NCBI GenBank assembly: GCA_033439795.1
Contig: JAUTDP010000001.1
Location: forward strand, 3,100,001-3,164,000
Source of the DNA: Sordaria brevicollis
Taxonomy: Eukaryota; Ascomycota; Sordariomycetes; Sordariales; Sordariaceae
Length of the DNA: 64,000 nt
Direction: 5' to 3'
The position numbers and the translations under genes were made by a program. The notes beneath the pieces were generated by a model. That model had not been told where the DNA came from, did not search any database, and was given only the letters and a program-made list of their open reading frames with translations. This document shows, in pieces, positions 32,701 through 45,447 of this stretch; position 1 is the stretch's first letter, and every line of letters starts with the position of its first letter.

Positions 32701-35700
32701 CGCTCAACAGTTGACGCCAGCCAGACAACATGTCCCGTGAACACAGAAACCTCCATCATCCTTTATTAGCGTCGCGCCAGCCGTTCAGTCAGTCCCCTAC
32801 AGTATCGACACCGGCCATAAACTTTCTGAAGCGATGTTACTCCAGCTAGTCCCCGCGTGAAGAATCGTGCAGTGGGTTTCATCGTCCTGGCCGATAGTTT
32901 GCAAAACAAGACATCTGGGGCAGAGGCTGGCCGTGAGCCTAAAATTCCCAACACACGGGGCTGGGAACTTTTGACTCGAACCAGTGAGGTTGAGAAGCTT
33001 CGTCGGTCGGTGTTTAACCGGCAGATAAAAGGTTGCCAAGATGACCAACCGACTGGACTCCCTTTTTTTCGACCGAAACTCGCGAGCGACAGGAACTGTG
33101 CTCGTTGAACTTTGTTACGTACGTGCGTGTTATTATCTGAAAGCGAAAGTGAAGATTGGTAAGTATCCTGTTTTGAAGAGGGGCAGAATAGAAAGGGAAG
33201 TTTGTTGAGATGGGGTATACAAATTATACAAAAACACGACTTTCACAGGTAGTCATGATGACATTGTTACCAGCGTAGCGCTTCTCGCCCGAGCTGAGCC
33301 CAGCATCCGGAATCGATTATACGATCAATGGTTTTAAGTCAAAAACCGAAACCGAAGGATGTCCACGGACATGAGAGGACCTTTAGTCAACGGATGCATC
33401 GTCTAGGTAGAAAGGCCAGATTTCGTAGTGTCATGCCCTGTATGTGATTATGGCAATGCTGTTGCTCTTGCCGGCGTGCCGCTGAACATCAGGCGTACGT
33501 TCCTCGCATCTTACACCCATATCTGCTGGACAGAAATAGTAGCCCGAACAACACAATATCGAACCAAAGCTCGTACTCGTACGTAGCACTAAGATGGAGA
33601 AGAACAGTGTCAGTGTGGATTTCTCAACAGGTCACAAATTCAATGCAGGTGGTTGTTTCGAGGGTCCAGAACTTGACGGTCATAGCAGAAAAAGAACTCG
33701 GAGCTTTTGGAGCGGACAGTCACAGAGTGACACTCGTACAACCATCGTCTCCAGACCCAAGATGGCCTCGAACGAACACAGTGAGAGATAGATATAATTC
33801 CCACTCCGAGATTGTGAAGTGGCGATCCCTCGGGAGCGGAGAGAGAGTTTGTGAGCCTGTGCCTCGCTCCCCCGCAGTGATGTTTGTGCCCGGCTAACAA
33901 GCTCACGGGTGTTTCACCTCCATAACACAATGGCCGGTGTCTAGGCGAGACCGATGAGAGTGTTGAAGAGCGTATGTTCACGAGTGAGGCAAGCAGGCCG
34001 GACGGATGTAGCTCGTAGAGGCTGTAGATTTGGTGTTATCTTTTGTCGATCACGGTCCGGAAGCGCCCTCTTCAAAGCATTGCAGAGACCTAAATCGAAA
34101 CGAGGCCAGCTGTGGAGGACTGCGGGAAAAGGTAGTGGTATCAGTACCCGTACAGCCCCCCGTGATCTTAACCGTACTGTAGATGATCTGTGGAGAGCCT
34201 CTGGTCTTGCTGAGAGAAGTCCACTTCGCCGTTTAGCGAAGAACATAACTCGGATATCGGAAAGGAGTTACTGGGTCAAGGAGAGAAAAGGAAAAAAAAA
34301 AAAAAAATCATGACCATATCCCAGTTGCCCAGGCCGATTTCGCTGCTCTCTCTGCGCAGAACTCAATGCCGGGGCAGGAACAGCCTCGGTGAGAAGATCC
34401 GGTGCCGGAGAGAATCACGACAAGAGCGGAGCGTTGTTGTCTTGGTCTTGGAGGCTAGGAGCTCTCCGGGCGGCGCCCAGGCGTTCGAGGTTTTGAAGAA
34501 CTGGAGGAGCTCTCTTTGGGCTGGACGAATCAGCAAGGCTTGACTGTTGCTGTCCAGGATTGCAACGTTCCATCGCCGATCAATCTAAGTGGGAACAAGC
34601 CAATGGGCGGCCGAGACCAACTGAGTCTTGTGTGCGGCGGGCTCCGAAGTCCAGCTGAATAGCAAATGAAGCAGCCCTTCAAAATGGTAGGGTTTATGGC
34701 TTCGATATTTGGAATCTTCCAAGTCTTGTGTCGCTTGACATCTTGATTAAAAGAGACTGATGACAGTTGTGTGTGTGGTGATGATAAGGTAAACATGAAT
34801 AGCGACGACATGCCTTGCGCCCGGAAACATCGCCAACGCCATGGCTGATATGTCGGTTGAGCCAAGTCGCTTCCCAATGCTCTGTCAGCGCAGGACTCGT
34901 CTAGCGGAAAGCCTCTCCATCTGTCCGTCTGCCGTCTGTGATTATGGCGGCCATTTGGCTGAAATTCGAAGGACCCAAGCGCTAGCTGAAAGTGAGAACC
35001 GGACGATGAGATCCGTTGTTTCGGACATGATAGCCAGCTGGGCAGACGACAATCTCACGGCCACGGGCATCCCGAGCCACAGCTACATCAGTGAGCCAAG
35101 TTCAAGGGGCGCTCCGAGAAATGGCCGACGACCAAGCCACATCACCACATGTCTGGGCATCGGAGCGCGGGAGTCTTCGGAACGGGAGGTGGGCGTGAAG
35201 CTTGTGAGGGGTAATGGAGGTTGGACACCGGCGACATAGGTGAAATGTGAAGTGTGAAGTCGCAGTGAGAGTGTGAGACAATGCCGCGGTCCCGCGAGAC
35301 TTGTTAGAATGTACCTTGGTGCCTTTGGGCATCTGACCCACCAATCAAAGCCCAGATATATCCATGGATGACTTCAGCTACGCCCCATATTGGGGTTAGT
35401 GGATGTTGGAGAGAGACCTGCAGTGACCTGCATGAAGACCAATTAACCCTTTTGTTGAAGCCATCACAATGACACCGGAAGAGCTTCACACAGGCTGAAC
35501 CAGCTGTTCAAACGCCGCAATGATGGTCATTGTAGATTGATGGGCGTCATGAATCTAAAATTCTCGATCTGCCTGTAACCATCAACGGAAGACGTCCCGA
35601 ATCATCTTCGGTCTCCAGAGGGACAGCAGTTGACAGCGGAGACAATGGAAGAAAACAGAAGGATCAGATCACGCAGATTTTAAACAGCACGTGCAAAGAA

Positions 35701-38700
35701 CAACAGCGGCGATCAACAAAACTATTACTTTCGGTCATGTAAACGACTGACTCGGGCATATGGAAAACCATTGAGAATGGATGACTGGCAAGAATTTGTG
35801 TGAGCGGAAAAGAGATCACGCGGTCACCCAGCAACACCACCTGAATTTGCACTGCGGTATCCAGGTGCCGAGCGAAGGAAGGGTTGTCCTGGACTCCTGG
35901 TGGTTGAAACAACGCGGAGAGCAAAAGAAAAGAGAAGGAAAAACAGGACATGGATGATGGGTCCCAACAACTTCCCCGCAATCACTGTCGTCCACCACGA
36001 TTTTTCAGGAGCGCGATGTTGGCAGCAGGCATGCTAGGGCTCACTTGTGGACAAGGGATCAGCAGGGCCAGTGCGAGGTGATGAGTGTAGATAACTTGAT
36101 AGGTGGTGATAACGGGCGCTATCATGTCACTTCAGCAGATTGACAGCGTGACGAGCTTCGCTGACAGGACGGGAGATGCTTCTTTGCACATTCTAGCGTC
36201 CAGGCACCAGGCACGTTTCTGAGATCGATACGGGTGCCCAACTGAAAATCCCCTCTTTTCTTGCAGCCCTCAGCATCATCCAAGACTTCCACTGGGTTTC
36301 GTCCGTCTTTCTCATGTTTGGGTGTCGCATTTTTCTATGCGCCTTATCTCGACATTGAATCGTCTTACAGCGCAATTCACTGGGTGGAGCTTCTCTGACG
36401 CTGTCTCCTCAAGTTCTGCTAGTGTTGTTTTCGGTAGTCTGGACGAACAAGGTCTTTGAGCGAGCCAATGAAGTTGGCATGAGAAGAGGTGGAAAGTCGT
36501 TCGGACGCTCGGGCAGTGAACCGAACGGCATTTCCACTTTCTCGGTGGAGGCTTCTTTTCTTGTCGTTGGCGTTGATGTTGCGCTTGATGGAGAACATGA
36601 AGTGAAACCCTTAAAAAGACCAAAAAAATGCGCGGGCGATTTGATGGCCTTCTTTGAGATAGCTTCATGTATGAACCGCAAGTTTCTTTGCACGTTATTG
36701 TCAAATTTGTGATGGCGCAATTTGCTGGTCGCCGACCATCACGAACTGCCCTTTCTCTCACAATAATGACGAAATTTTGGCATGTGAAAGAGTGGAAGGA
36801 AAGAGCATGGGTGGAGCTGGCTGAAAAGGCTCCCAAACCAGTAACATTAAAACATCAATTATAGCTAGTATCTACATAACTGCTAGGCACGCGACGTGTT
36901 ACATATCTTGCATATTCACTATGCTGTATCATTTTGGCGGTGTACGACGCAGGAGAAACATTGTTAGTGTCCAAATTCCGTTTTTTCTAAGCGACCCGGA
37001 GCGTTTGCGACTTTTCTGACCTCTTGAACGCTCTGTCGTGATTCCGTGAGAGCTTCAACCACGGTCTTCTCGTCCAGACACGCGACCTCTGCCCTGGAAA
37101 GCGAAACCTTCGCCTATCATTTGGCCGACTTCCCGAGCGGTTACCTACCTCACCCGAGAGAGATTCAAAAGACAAGAGACACAATCTGAGAAATAAGACC
37201 CCCACACAGTTACATGGTGCAAGCACGCAATGCCGTGCCCTGGTACTCGCTTGAGCAGTCCCTCAACGGAGCTTTTTGCCATGATGGGCTAGACCAGCCG
37301 TTCAAGCTCAATGTCGCGAAACTCAACGACGTGAAGAAAGCGCGCTGGGCGTTACGGGGTTCTTCCAGTGGCCGAGAGGAGGCCAAGCGCGCAGGGTCTT
37401 TTCGCCAGTTGCAAGTTGCAACGCTTCGGCAATAAGAAGTATCGAGAGGTATATTTTGACCTATAATCACTGACCAAGCAACCTCGAGGTTCAACTAATG
37501 AGTAGATTTCCCATGTGAAGAACACTTTCGTCAGAGGCTTCACCGTGGCTTAACTCACGAGGGGAAGAGGCGACGGCTTCCCCTGTGGCGCCGCGGGCTT
37601 TTTTCAGTTCCAGTCTCCTCAGTGGTGGTTGTGGGAACGGACGAAACGACCACCTCCATCATTATCTGCACGTCAGCAAGAGGTCAGCAACGGGAAGCGG
37701 GATGGGGGGCGCAAGTGGAATGATTTGAGTTTGGACAGACAGTGGACTGTGAACAGTGGAGTGGCAATCGCCTTGAGGGCTCTCCATCACAGTGAGATTT
37801 GTCGATAGAGTCGACGAAGAACCGCACCGGAAAGATTTCATGTCACTCCTTGTGTGTGTTGCTTCAATGCCATGGACTTGTTGAGTCCTTGTCGTCGTAT
37901 GTACACAGTATTTCTTTTGAGTCTCAAGAATGGCTTTTTAGAGTTTTTCTTGCGTAAAAAGGGTCCGTCCCGCAGTCCTTGCCGTCCGTCCACTTTGATG
38001 AACTGCAACGATGAACTGGAACTCGATTTCCACAGATCTGAGCAAAAAGGATTCAGGCAGATCTGGTCTCCACAGCCGCCGGGACCGCGGGTTCCAGGTC
38101 GCCCGAGGTACAGTTGCTGTACATGCCGGGATATCTTGTGTACAGTATCTGGAACAGCGGTGCTCATCCGAGCTCACGGCGTGGAGAGTCTCTCTCAGAT
38201 ACAGAAAGAAAGTTCAAAATCACTCTTGGAAGACATCATTGCTATCCTCCTTTCCGAGCATGCACCGAACCTAAAGGTTATCTTTTTTTCACTCTGTCTT
38301 GGCTGGAGTTCTGAAGAAGTTTTTAATGGACTCAATCCATGATGGATCAATTCACACATTGCTCCTCACAGCGGGCACTGCCGAGATCATCTTCCAGGAG
38401 GAGGGCTTCTCATGAGGAAGGCCAGACCTTGCGAGCTTGCCCGTGAGAATCCTCACGGAGGGGGGAGTCCCTGTTGGAGGATGTCCACCGCTTCAAGTTG
38501 AAACTCGAGAATTTTGCTGTTCTCGGAAATGAAAGGGGAAGCGTTGAGAAAGAGTCGCATTGGCATTGCGAGGGTTCGAAAATTATTGCATCTGATAATG
38601 GAACCCTTTGGATAATGTTGCCTTTCTTTCTTTCTTGAAGTTCCACTGCAGGGACTTGGGCAGCGCTTCGAACGTGGGAGGCGCGCGTATTTTTTTTTTT

Positions 38701-41700
38701 TTTTCTTTTCGAAAGACCACAAAAGAGTGGGTGAGTTGCCCCTGGAGGAAGCATTCAAGAGGTCACATCGTGTCCGTTGATAAGGCATTTTATCTTCACT
38801 TCATTTTCTTCATTTGCACCACTTTGTGTTGTATCAAGCCGTACAACCGTTGCTACGTAATGCCAATGCTTTCGAGTACAAACCTGACCCAGCAATTTTC
38901 ACCACCACAGAAAGTATCGACGTTGTCCCTGTTGATATAGGTTTTTTTGTGTTGTCTGATTCTTTGCGGTGTCGAGTAGACAGTTGTCTGATGCTAGTGA
39001 TGTCAGTTGCTGCTTTTTGCCCGCTGCATAACACATCATCTCCGCTATCTCTCACCCACGCTCGCTTCAGCAGTCTGTCAATCCATGCCACGTTTTGATC
39101 CTGCCTCACCACCATCTCAGATTTCGGCGTCGGCCGATAAACGGGAGCATCTTCTGGTTCGCTCACCCAAGGTCACCCGCATGGAAGGCCGGTAGAAGGC
39201 GTGGAAGTCAGGAAAAGCCTGGGATCATCATGCTCGGGATGCAGTTGAATGAGACCAGTCGCATCGACTTGTGCCAGTTCGGGGAGGTGAAAGACGTCTT
39301 GATCGGCGCCATGCAGTACTAACCTAACCTCGTGTGCGGTGGACGTGTTGTACCGCGTCGAAATTGGGATAGGGCATCTTTGGAGTTACCAGGTGGTTCG
39401 GTTAATTTTATCCTTCATGGGCCATCAATATCCGCAAGGCAGTCAAGGAGAGGACGACATATCTCGAGTCTCGGTATCAGCTGTCGTCTGCCACACAAGG
39501 CAGTGAATGAACTACCCTCCATCAAGACTGTCATGCTCTGCAATTTCGTCACCGCTCTGACCCAAGAACCGAGGAAGAGTCCTGCGACGGAAATTAAAAG
39601 GCTGACAGATATATTGCCAACAGCCTACACTTGATGGTCTCGGGTCATGGCGACTATAGCGAGCCCCCGCCCTCACTGCCTTTGTGAGACCCGAGATGAC
39701 CAAGTGGAATGAGCCTACTACTATAATAAGTTGAGATGGTGTATCTTACTTGGCTGGGGGAAAAGCAGCTATGCCACAGCTGAGCTGTCACGAAATACCA
39801 TGACAGCCAGTCGGTGTGAGAGCAGTTAACAATGACTGTTATCGGTGATATATTGCTGTTGCGTGTTGATATATCAACTGTGAGGTGTTTCCCTTCTGCT
39901 TGGTCGGGCCCGCGAGAAAGCGCCGACGTTGATACGAGAGCCCTGGTCGATAACACCATCACATCACAGCCAGGACAGTTCGGATCCATTGCTGTCCAAC
40001 TGGAACGCTGTATGTAGGTGGGGGAGTGAAGCAGGCCTGTATTTGACTGAAAAAAAAACCCTCTGACGTGGTGCGGGAAGATGGGGCTCCATGGCGGTTC
40101 CATCAACCGGGAACAGGAGGTAGCGATTGAGCAAGACTCCAATCCGTTGATTGTAACACTCGAAGCTATCCTCACTGTCTTGTTCGTGATAGTTGACATT
40201 TGGTGGATAGTTGAAGAAGTCATTGTGTCGTTTGTGGCTGATGGTAGAGGGCCGACAGGACTTGACATCCAATTGATGTTGGGAAATCACCAGAGATTCT
40301 GAAGAAACATTCTAGCCCTGTCAGAACACAGTTCCGGTGGGTGTTTCTCTCTCCTGCAATGCGAAATTTCATGAGGAGGAAGGAACTTGAAGAGGGAGAT
40401 TCACAACAGCCATTGTTGCGCAGCGGGACAGGCTGTACAAGTGAGGTACATTGAGCGCACTAGGCCCAAAAGGGCTTAGATGTAACTAAACGTGGAGACA
40501 TACGGATTGAGTTCATTGGCGGCACGGTGCGAGGCTGCCCCCGCGTGCAAGTTCTTGCGCGGGAGCTTGGGGAAAGAGCCAATGGCAGCAGCTTGTCGAA
40601 CAATTTCCCCTGTCCGCAACCCTCTCTCCTTTCGCTGCTCTCGCTTGTCTTCCGTCGCAACCTCGCAACCACAGTTCGTGCGTGCTCACCCACCATCCCA
40701 ACGCCATCCTATCGATCACCCTGCCAGCCAGCCAGCCAGCCAGCCCTTCGTCCATGCAAGTCAACTGTCCTGGAACCTCAACTCTCGCCCAGGTCCTTGT
40801 GAGCCCTCCTCCCTCCAATGTCCCACCAAAGAAGCTTGTTATAGGCTGATGCTACGTCGTCTATCAGGGCATTACGCTACCTAGCCTATAGGCCAGAGAG
40901 CTGTTGTTACACACGCCTATAATAACAACCTCAACACCCAAAGCCATCCCGTCCAGATACTATCCGAAATGGAACCCGACATCCAAAAGCCGTCGCGGTC
41001 TCGTGGACTTTACGGAATGCTAGTCTCTTCACCACGGTGGAGATTCGCCGTCCACGGCTAAATGATTTGGCGCCATCTAAAATGTCTCGGAGAAAGACTC
41101 AGGAAGCACTTGGCAAGGAATGGAAGCCAAACGTGCGAAATTTCCAATTGTGCCAAGCTGGGGAAGCGGATTCGGGAATTCACTGAATCACTGATTCCTG
41201 TTCCTGCAATCACAGCGACCAAAAGCTAGTCCCAGGGAACCCCGTCAAGCCCATCAGTCCCTGCACACGACAATGCCAGATAGGGCCTGGGGATCCATGC
41301 CCAGTGAGCCAGCGTTCATCTTGACACGACATCGAGCTGCAAAACGCCATGAGACGACGCCGAGGTGTCCTCCATCTTGGCCGACTTCTGATCTTAACAC
41401 AACTATACACCACTGGAGGCATGATTGTAAAATACATGCAGTACTGATACCTCTTCAGGACTTGCTCTTCTTTGCAAAAGGGCAACCCGTCTTTCCCACG
41501 GCTCAGGGGCATCGTTCCCCAATCGGTCTCAGTGGTTCGTCAGTGGCTTGACTGGTTGCCCATACGCAAGACATATCAACCACATGTTCATCCCCAAGTC
41601 GGCCACCTCTCGGTTTGTTGACCCCAAGAAAGGATATGAACGACATATACGAACACCCATCTCGTTCACTCGTTGGTATTCGAACCGACCCGAAGCTGAG

Positions 41701-42726
41701 CCCGACATGGTATTGCCATGTGCAGATTCGCCCGGGAGGCTTGAGATTGTGGTTACTCGAGGTGAGGCTGCGCCGTACTGTTAAAGTGCTGTCTCTCCAA
41801 TCCGGTTCGACTACAGATATCTTCTACCCAACATCCTCGGCTGCCACGATGATCTCTCGGGGCTCGTCCTTGACAAAATGGCATTTTCTCAAACAACGGT
41901 TGGCATCTCGCTTACACGGTGCTTTGTCCTCGGCGATTTCACCATCTCTGCTGCTATTATAGCCATGAGTAGGGCTAGTCATCATTCGCAGAAACCAAGC
42001 ACCGAGCAGGTTGAACAGGCTCGAGCGGATTACCCTTCCAAGAACCATCTCCACCTGAGAACCAGAATGGAGCCTGCTGCTACTTGCAGGGTGTTGGCGC
42101 GGGCGTGCAACCAAGACACCATCCTCCACTTCCATCACCCCTTGTCGCTCTCGTGTCTCCTCATTTGTTATTCGCCGGCCGTTGCACCCACTCCAGGGCC
42201 TCTCTCCGCCCCCGGCAGAGGGCGCAACAACTGGAGACTCGAGAGAAAAGCCCCGGGCCAAAGATGGCCCCCCTTGTACTATCGTGTATACATGTACATG
42301 GCTACCCCATCAATATCAAGGGGGTACGGATACGCTAGCGGGCTACACTAAGGACTAAGCAGTGCGCTAGGTGACTGGTCAAGCGGGCGAATTGCTGCTT
42401 GGTTGCTGGCTGGCCATGCTGCATGCAAGACAAGCCTCGATGTCTCCCGCGGCTTCGTTAGACGGGCTCTCTCACTCTTCGTAGCTGTCGCTGGGGTTTT
42501 CAGTTAAAGACTGGCCATCCACCAACGACCGCCTCCCATCGTCAGATGCCCACCCCTCTACTTTTCTATCTCTTTCCCACTTCCCAGGTCTATTCGCCTC
42601 CCTAGTAGTGGCCAAGTCTTTCCATATTAACACCCATTTACCCATACCACTCAACTTCCGTCATCGACAATCCGGACCCGTTTCCTGGATAAACCTGCCC
42701 GCCGCCTGTTTGGATAGCTTCTCCTT
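29733..42726. other. 13-kb intergenic stretch with no supported gene
   Basis: Normal GC and no RIP, but no frame has domains, codon bias or a credible exon chain. The longest frames (37,854-38,342 +, 39,654-40,268 -, 36,312-36,836 -) look random. It holds homopolymer runs (T at 30,875-30,890 and 38,690-38,704; A at 34,292-34,307), a GCCA tetranucleotide repeat and a 14-bp palindrome (39,865-39,878). Its right part probably contains the long promoter and leader of the Zn2Cys6 regulator. Noncoding RNA genes cannot be excluded by eye. Confidence 0.6.
40723..40745. repeat. GCCA tetranucleotide microsatellite
   Basis: About 5.75 tandem copies of GCCA, 2 kb upstream of the Zn2Cys6 regulator. Confidence 0.9.
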
Positions 42727-42795
42727 ATGATATCTTTGGAACTCGATACCAGCAGCATACTTAAATACAACGTCCCGCAGTCATCACCACCATGA
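42727..42795 (+). CDS. 22-codon uORF overlapping the start of the Zn2Cys6 regulator
   Basis: ATG at 42,727 opens 22 codons whose TGA (42,793-42,795) overlaps the main start codon (42,792-42,794) as ATGA. It is the closest upstream ATG and, given the usual length of leaders for such regulators, is probably in the mRNA. This layout suits translational repression with termination-reinitiation. The peptide itself shows no domain. Confidence 0.45.
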   Translation: MISLELDTSSILKYNVPQSSPP

Positions 42796-45447
42796 CTGCC
42801 CCTATCAACACCCCACCCGCTGCGACTGCCAAGGATGCTGCCTCTGCGAGGAAGCGTAGGAGAAGGGCGCCCGCTGGCGGAGCTGCCGACGACTGCTTTA
42901 CCTGCGCCAAGAGGAACGTCAAGTGCGACCGAAGGAGGCCGTATTGCTCGCAATGTCTGGAGATTGGAAACGAGTGCTCGGGATACAAGACCCAGTTGAC
43001 TTGGGGCGTCGGTGTTGCCAGTCGAGGAAAGCTTCGAGGCCTGTCGTTACCCATTGCCAAGTCACCACCAGTGAACCCCGGGAAAGGAGTGACGGCACTG
43101 AAGTCGCCAACAACGAGGCAACGCACGAGCTCTATCGCATCTGTCAGCCAGTACTCGGAGACAGAGGATCGGGTCAAGCGTGAAGGAACAGAGCAGCCAT
43201 CTATGGACCTCCACTCGCCTCTACACTCACCACTCTCGGGTCCTCCCTTTCATCCTTTCGATATGGCTCACATGTCGCCCGTGACGGAAGCTCCACCACC
43301 TGGCTGGACTCACATCCCTTTCACCTCACCGATGTCTCCTCACGATGGCCCAGGATATCCTGGACGGAGCATGTCGCTCTCTATGGCATCTCACATGGAC
43401 ACCATAAGTGAAGCTGACTACATGTCCCCTATCGCTCACTCATTCCCGAGAGACGATATGTCTTATATCCACAGCCCTCTTCACAGCCCGACCGTCATCT
43501 ACGATAGCTATCCCGGTCACGGCTCACCCGCTCAACATACTCCGCCATCCGCTATCATGATCGAGCCTCACAGACCACCGACGTCGTGCCCTAGCCTCGG
43601 TTACTCACCTTCAGAGCCCGCTTCTAGTCTCCCTTCGCGTGTATCTCATGTGGATAATTTGGAAGCTCAGTTGAGTCGCAAGATGGTGCAGGAGTGTGAT
43701 GTTTTCGGTGAGCCACTATACTCTCGACGGTCGGGCTACCCATACTAACGGCAGCGCCATTCAAGTGCCGGGAACGCCATCCGATATTGAGGTGTTTAGT
43801 ACGAGTGTCCAATCTCACGGCCCATTCTGGACACCATCCACCGGCGACGACGAATCACTCTCGCAAAGCGTCCAAGAGCACAACCAGCTACCGTGGCCAG
43901 CTTCGTTTCCATCTCAATCTCCCTCCCCGATCCTGCGAGTGAGCCCTGATCTCATTCACAAGATGCCTTTCTTCATGGACTACTATGAAAAGACCCTCTG
44001 CCCCGGCATGGTTTTCATCGACAGCCCTAGCAACCCATTCAGAGAACACATCTTGCAACTTGGGTCTACTAGCAGGAGCTTGCAGCATGCTATCTGCGCA
44101 CTCGCCGCATGCAACCTCAGGGTAAAGCGACGACTTAGCCTCGGGCAGCACAGGCGCGACGTTGGAGAGAAGCGATTGGATTCAAGCCCATTCGACGGTT
44201 ACTCGGATTCACACCCTGAGGACCAGTCCCTCTCTGAAGAATATCAACACAGGAACCTAGCTGTCCACCTGCTGAATGAGCAGCTCAACGATCCGGAGAA
44301 GTCAACTCATGACTCCGTCCTGGCTACCATCCTCATTCTATGCCATTACCGGATGGCTGAGTCCGGCGTTGCCAAGTTTCAAACCCAGTTCGCAGGAGTC
44401 AAGAAGATTCTAGGCCTGCGTCGGATGTCTCCATATCCTGCATCACGAGACTCGGCATGGATGGAGGCACTTTTCACATACTTTGATGCGATCACGGCGA
44501 GCGTCAACGACCGCGAAGCTCAGCTCAACACATCATTCTATGGCGTTCTTCCTGACTCCCAACTTCTCCCACCTGGTACGGAAAATCTCGTGGGCTGCGA
44601 TCGTGAACTTTTTAAGACAATCGTGAAGCTAGGTCGCTTGAACTTGCTTTCTCAGCATCGACCAGTGCAAAATCTTTTGGCCAATGCCCAGCGCGCACGC
44701 GGCAGCAGCATTTCCGGTACCCCTTCGCCTCTCGGTGGTGGCTTCAAACCATCTCCACCCGAGCATCATCACATGTATGGAAGCTTCCAGCCTGTGAGGT
44801 TTGAGGGCAACGGATTTGGCTCACCAATGGAGGATGACGAAATGATGGGAATGGGTCATACATCTATGGGATACGACGATCAAGGCAGCACATTCTGGCG
44901 CGAGTGGAAGGACGCGCGCCTTGCCCTCCAGAGCTGGGAGTTTGACGCATCGAGGGTAGTGGCCTCGCTGCTCCCAACGCCGTCGTCGCCGCCGCCTACA
45001 GGGTCACAGGTGCGCGATCTCAGCTCGTTGAGTGAGGCATTCCGGTCCGCGGCGCTTCTGTACACGGAGCGCTTGGCCAGTCCACATCTCCCCAGCTCTC
45101 AGAGTCAATTCCGGGATTTCGTCAGCCAGGTCGTTTACTACGCCACCAGCATCGAAACAGGCAGCAATGCGGAGAAGTTCCTGCTCTGGCCTTTGTTTGT
45201 GGCCGGGAGCGAGTGCGTCAACGTGCTACAGCAGAACATTATCCGGTCCAAGTGCCGCGATATTATGGCTCGCAGCGGCTACATGAACAACATGGCTGCT
45301 TTGGACGTTCTGGAACGCCTTTGGGCAGAGGACGTGAAGGAAGATGGCCCCGGTGCCAAAATGAGAGGCATGATGCGCAGCGGGCCATTCAACTGGTCAA
45401 GGTGCATTGGGGGACCTGGTGTGGACGTGGAATGGATCATGTTCTGA
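42792..45447 (+). CDS. Zn2Cys6 binuclear-cluster transcription factor (865 aa)
   Basis: Two exons, 42,792-43,707 and 43,766-45,447, joined across a 58-nt intron with donor GTGAGC, branch ACTAAC at about 43,743 and acceptor TTCAAG. The zinc cluster is near the N-terminus: Cys35, 38, 45, 52, 55 and 62, spaced C-x2-C-x6-C-x6-C-x2-C-x6-C, preceded by a basic K-R-R-R-R stretch that may serve as nuclear signal. A conserved-looking block (G-Y-K-T-Q-L-T-W-G-V-G-V) follows directly. Residues about 110-320 are Pro/Ser/His-rich with repeated H-S-P-L/H-x-P motifs. The C-terminal half is helical and resembles the fungal-specific TF domain 2 class (Moc3/Uga3-type). It ends with a W-S-R-C-I-G-G-P-G-V-D-V-E-W string. 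Target genes are unknown. It is about 13 kb from the galacturonate genes, so local control is not implied. Confidence 0.92.

Noticed and set aside
36312..36836. 174-codon minus-strand frame
   Set aside because: Composition resembles noncoding sequence and no homology pattern is visible.
37854..38342. 162-codon plus-strand frame in the gene desert
   Set aside because: No domain, no codon bias and no supporting splice structure.
39654..40268. 204-codon minus-strand frame in the gene desert
   Set aside because: Serine/threonine-rich, random-looking, without a recognisable domain. Kept out, although RNA evidence could revive it.
30000..42000. Search for tRNA genes by B-box (GTTCRANNC) patterns
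   Set aside because: The few GTTCGAA-type strings seen (for example near 30,785 and 41,690) have no A box or acceptor stem at the right distance.
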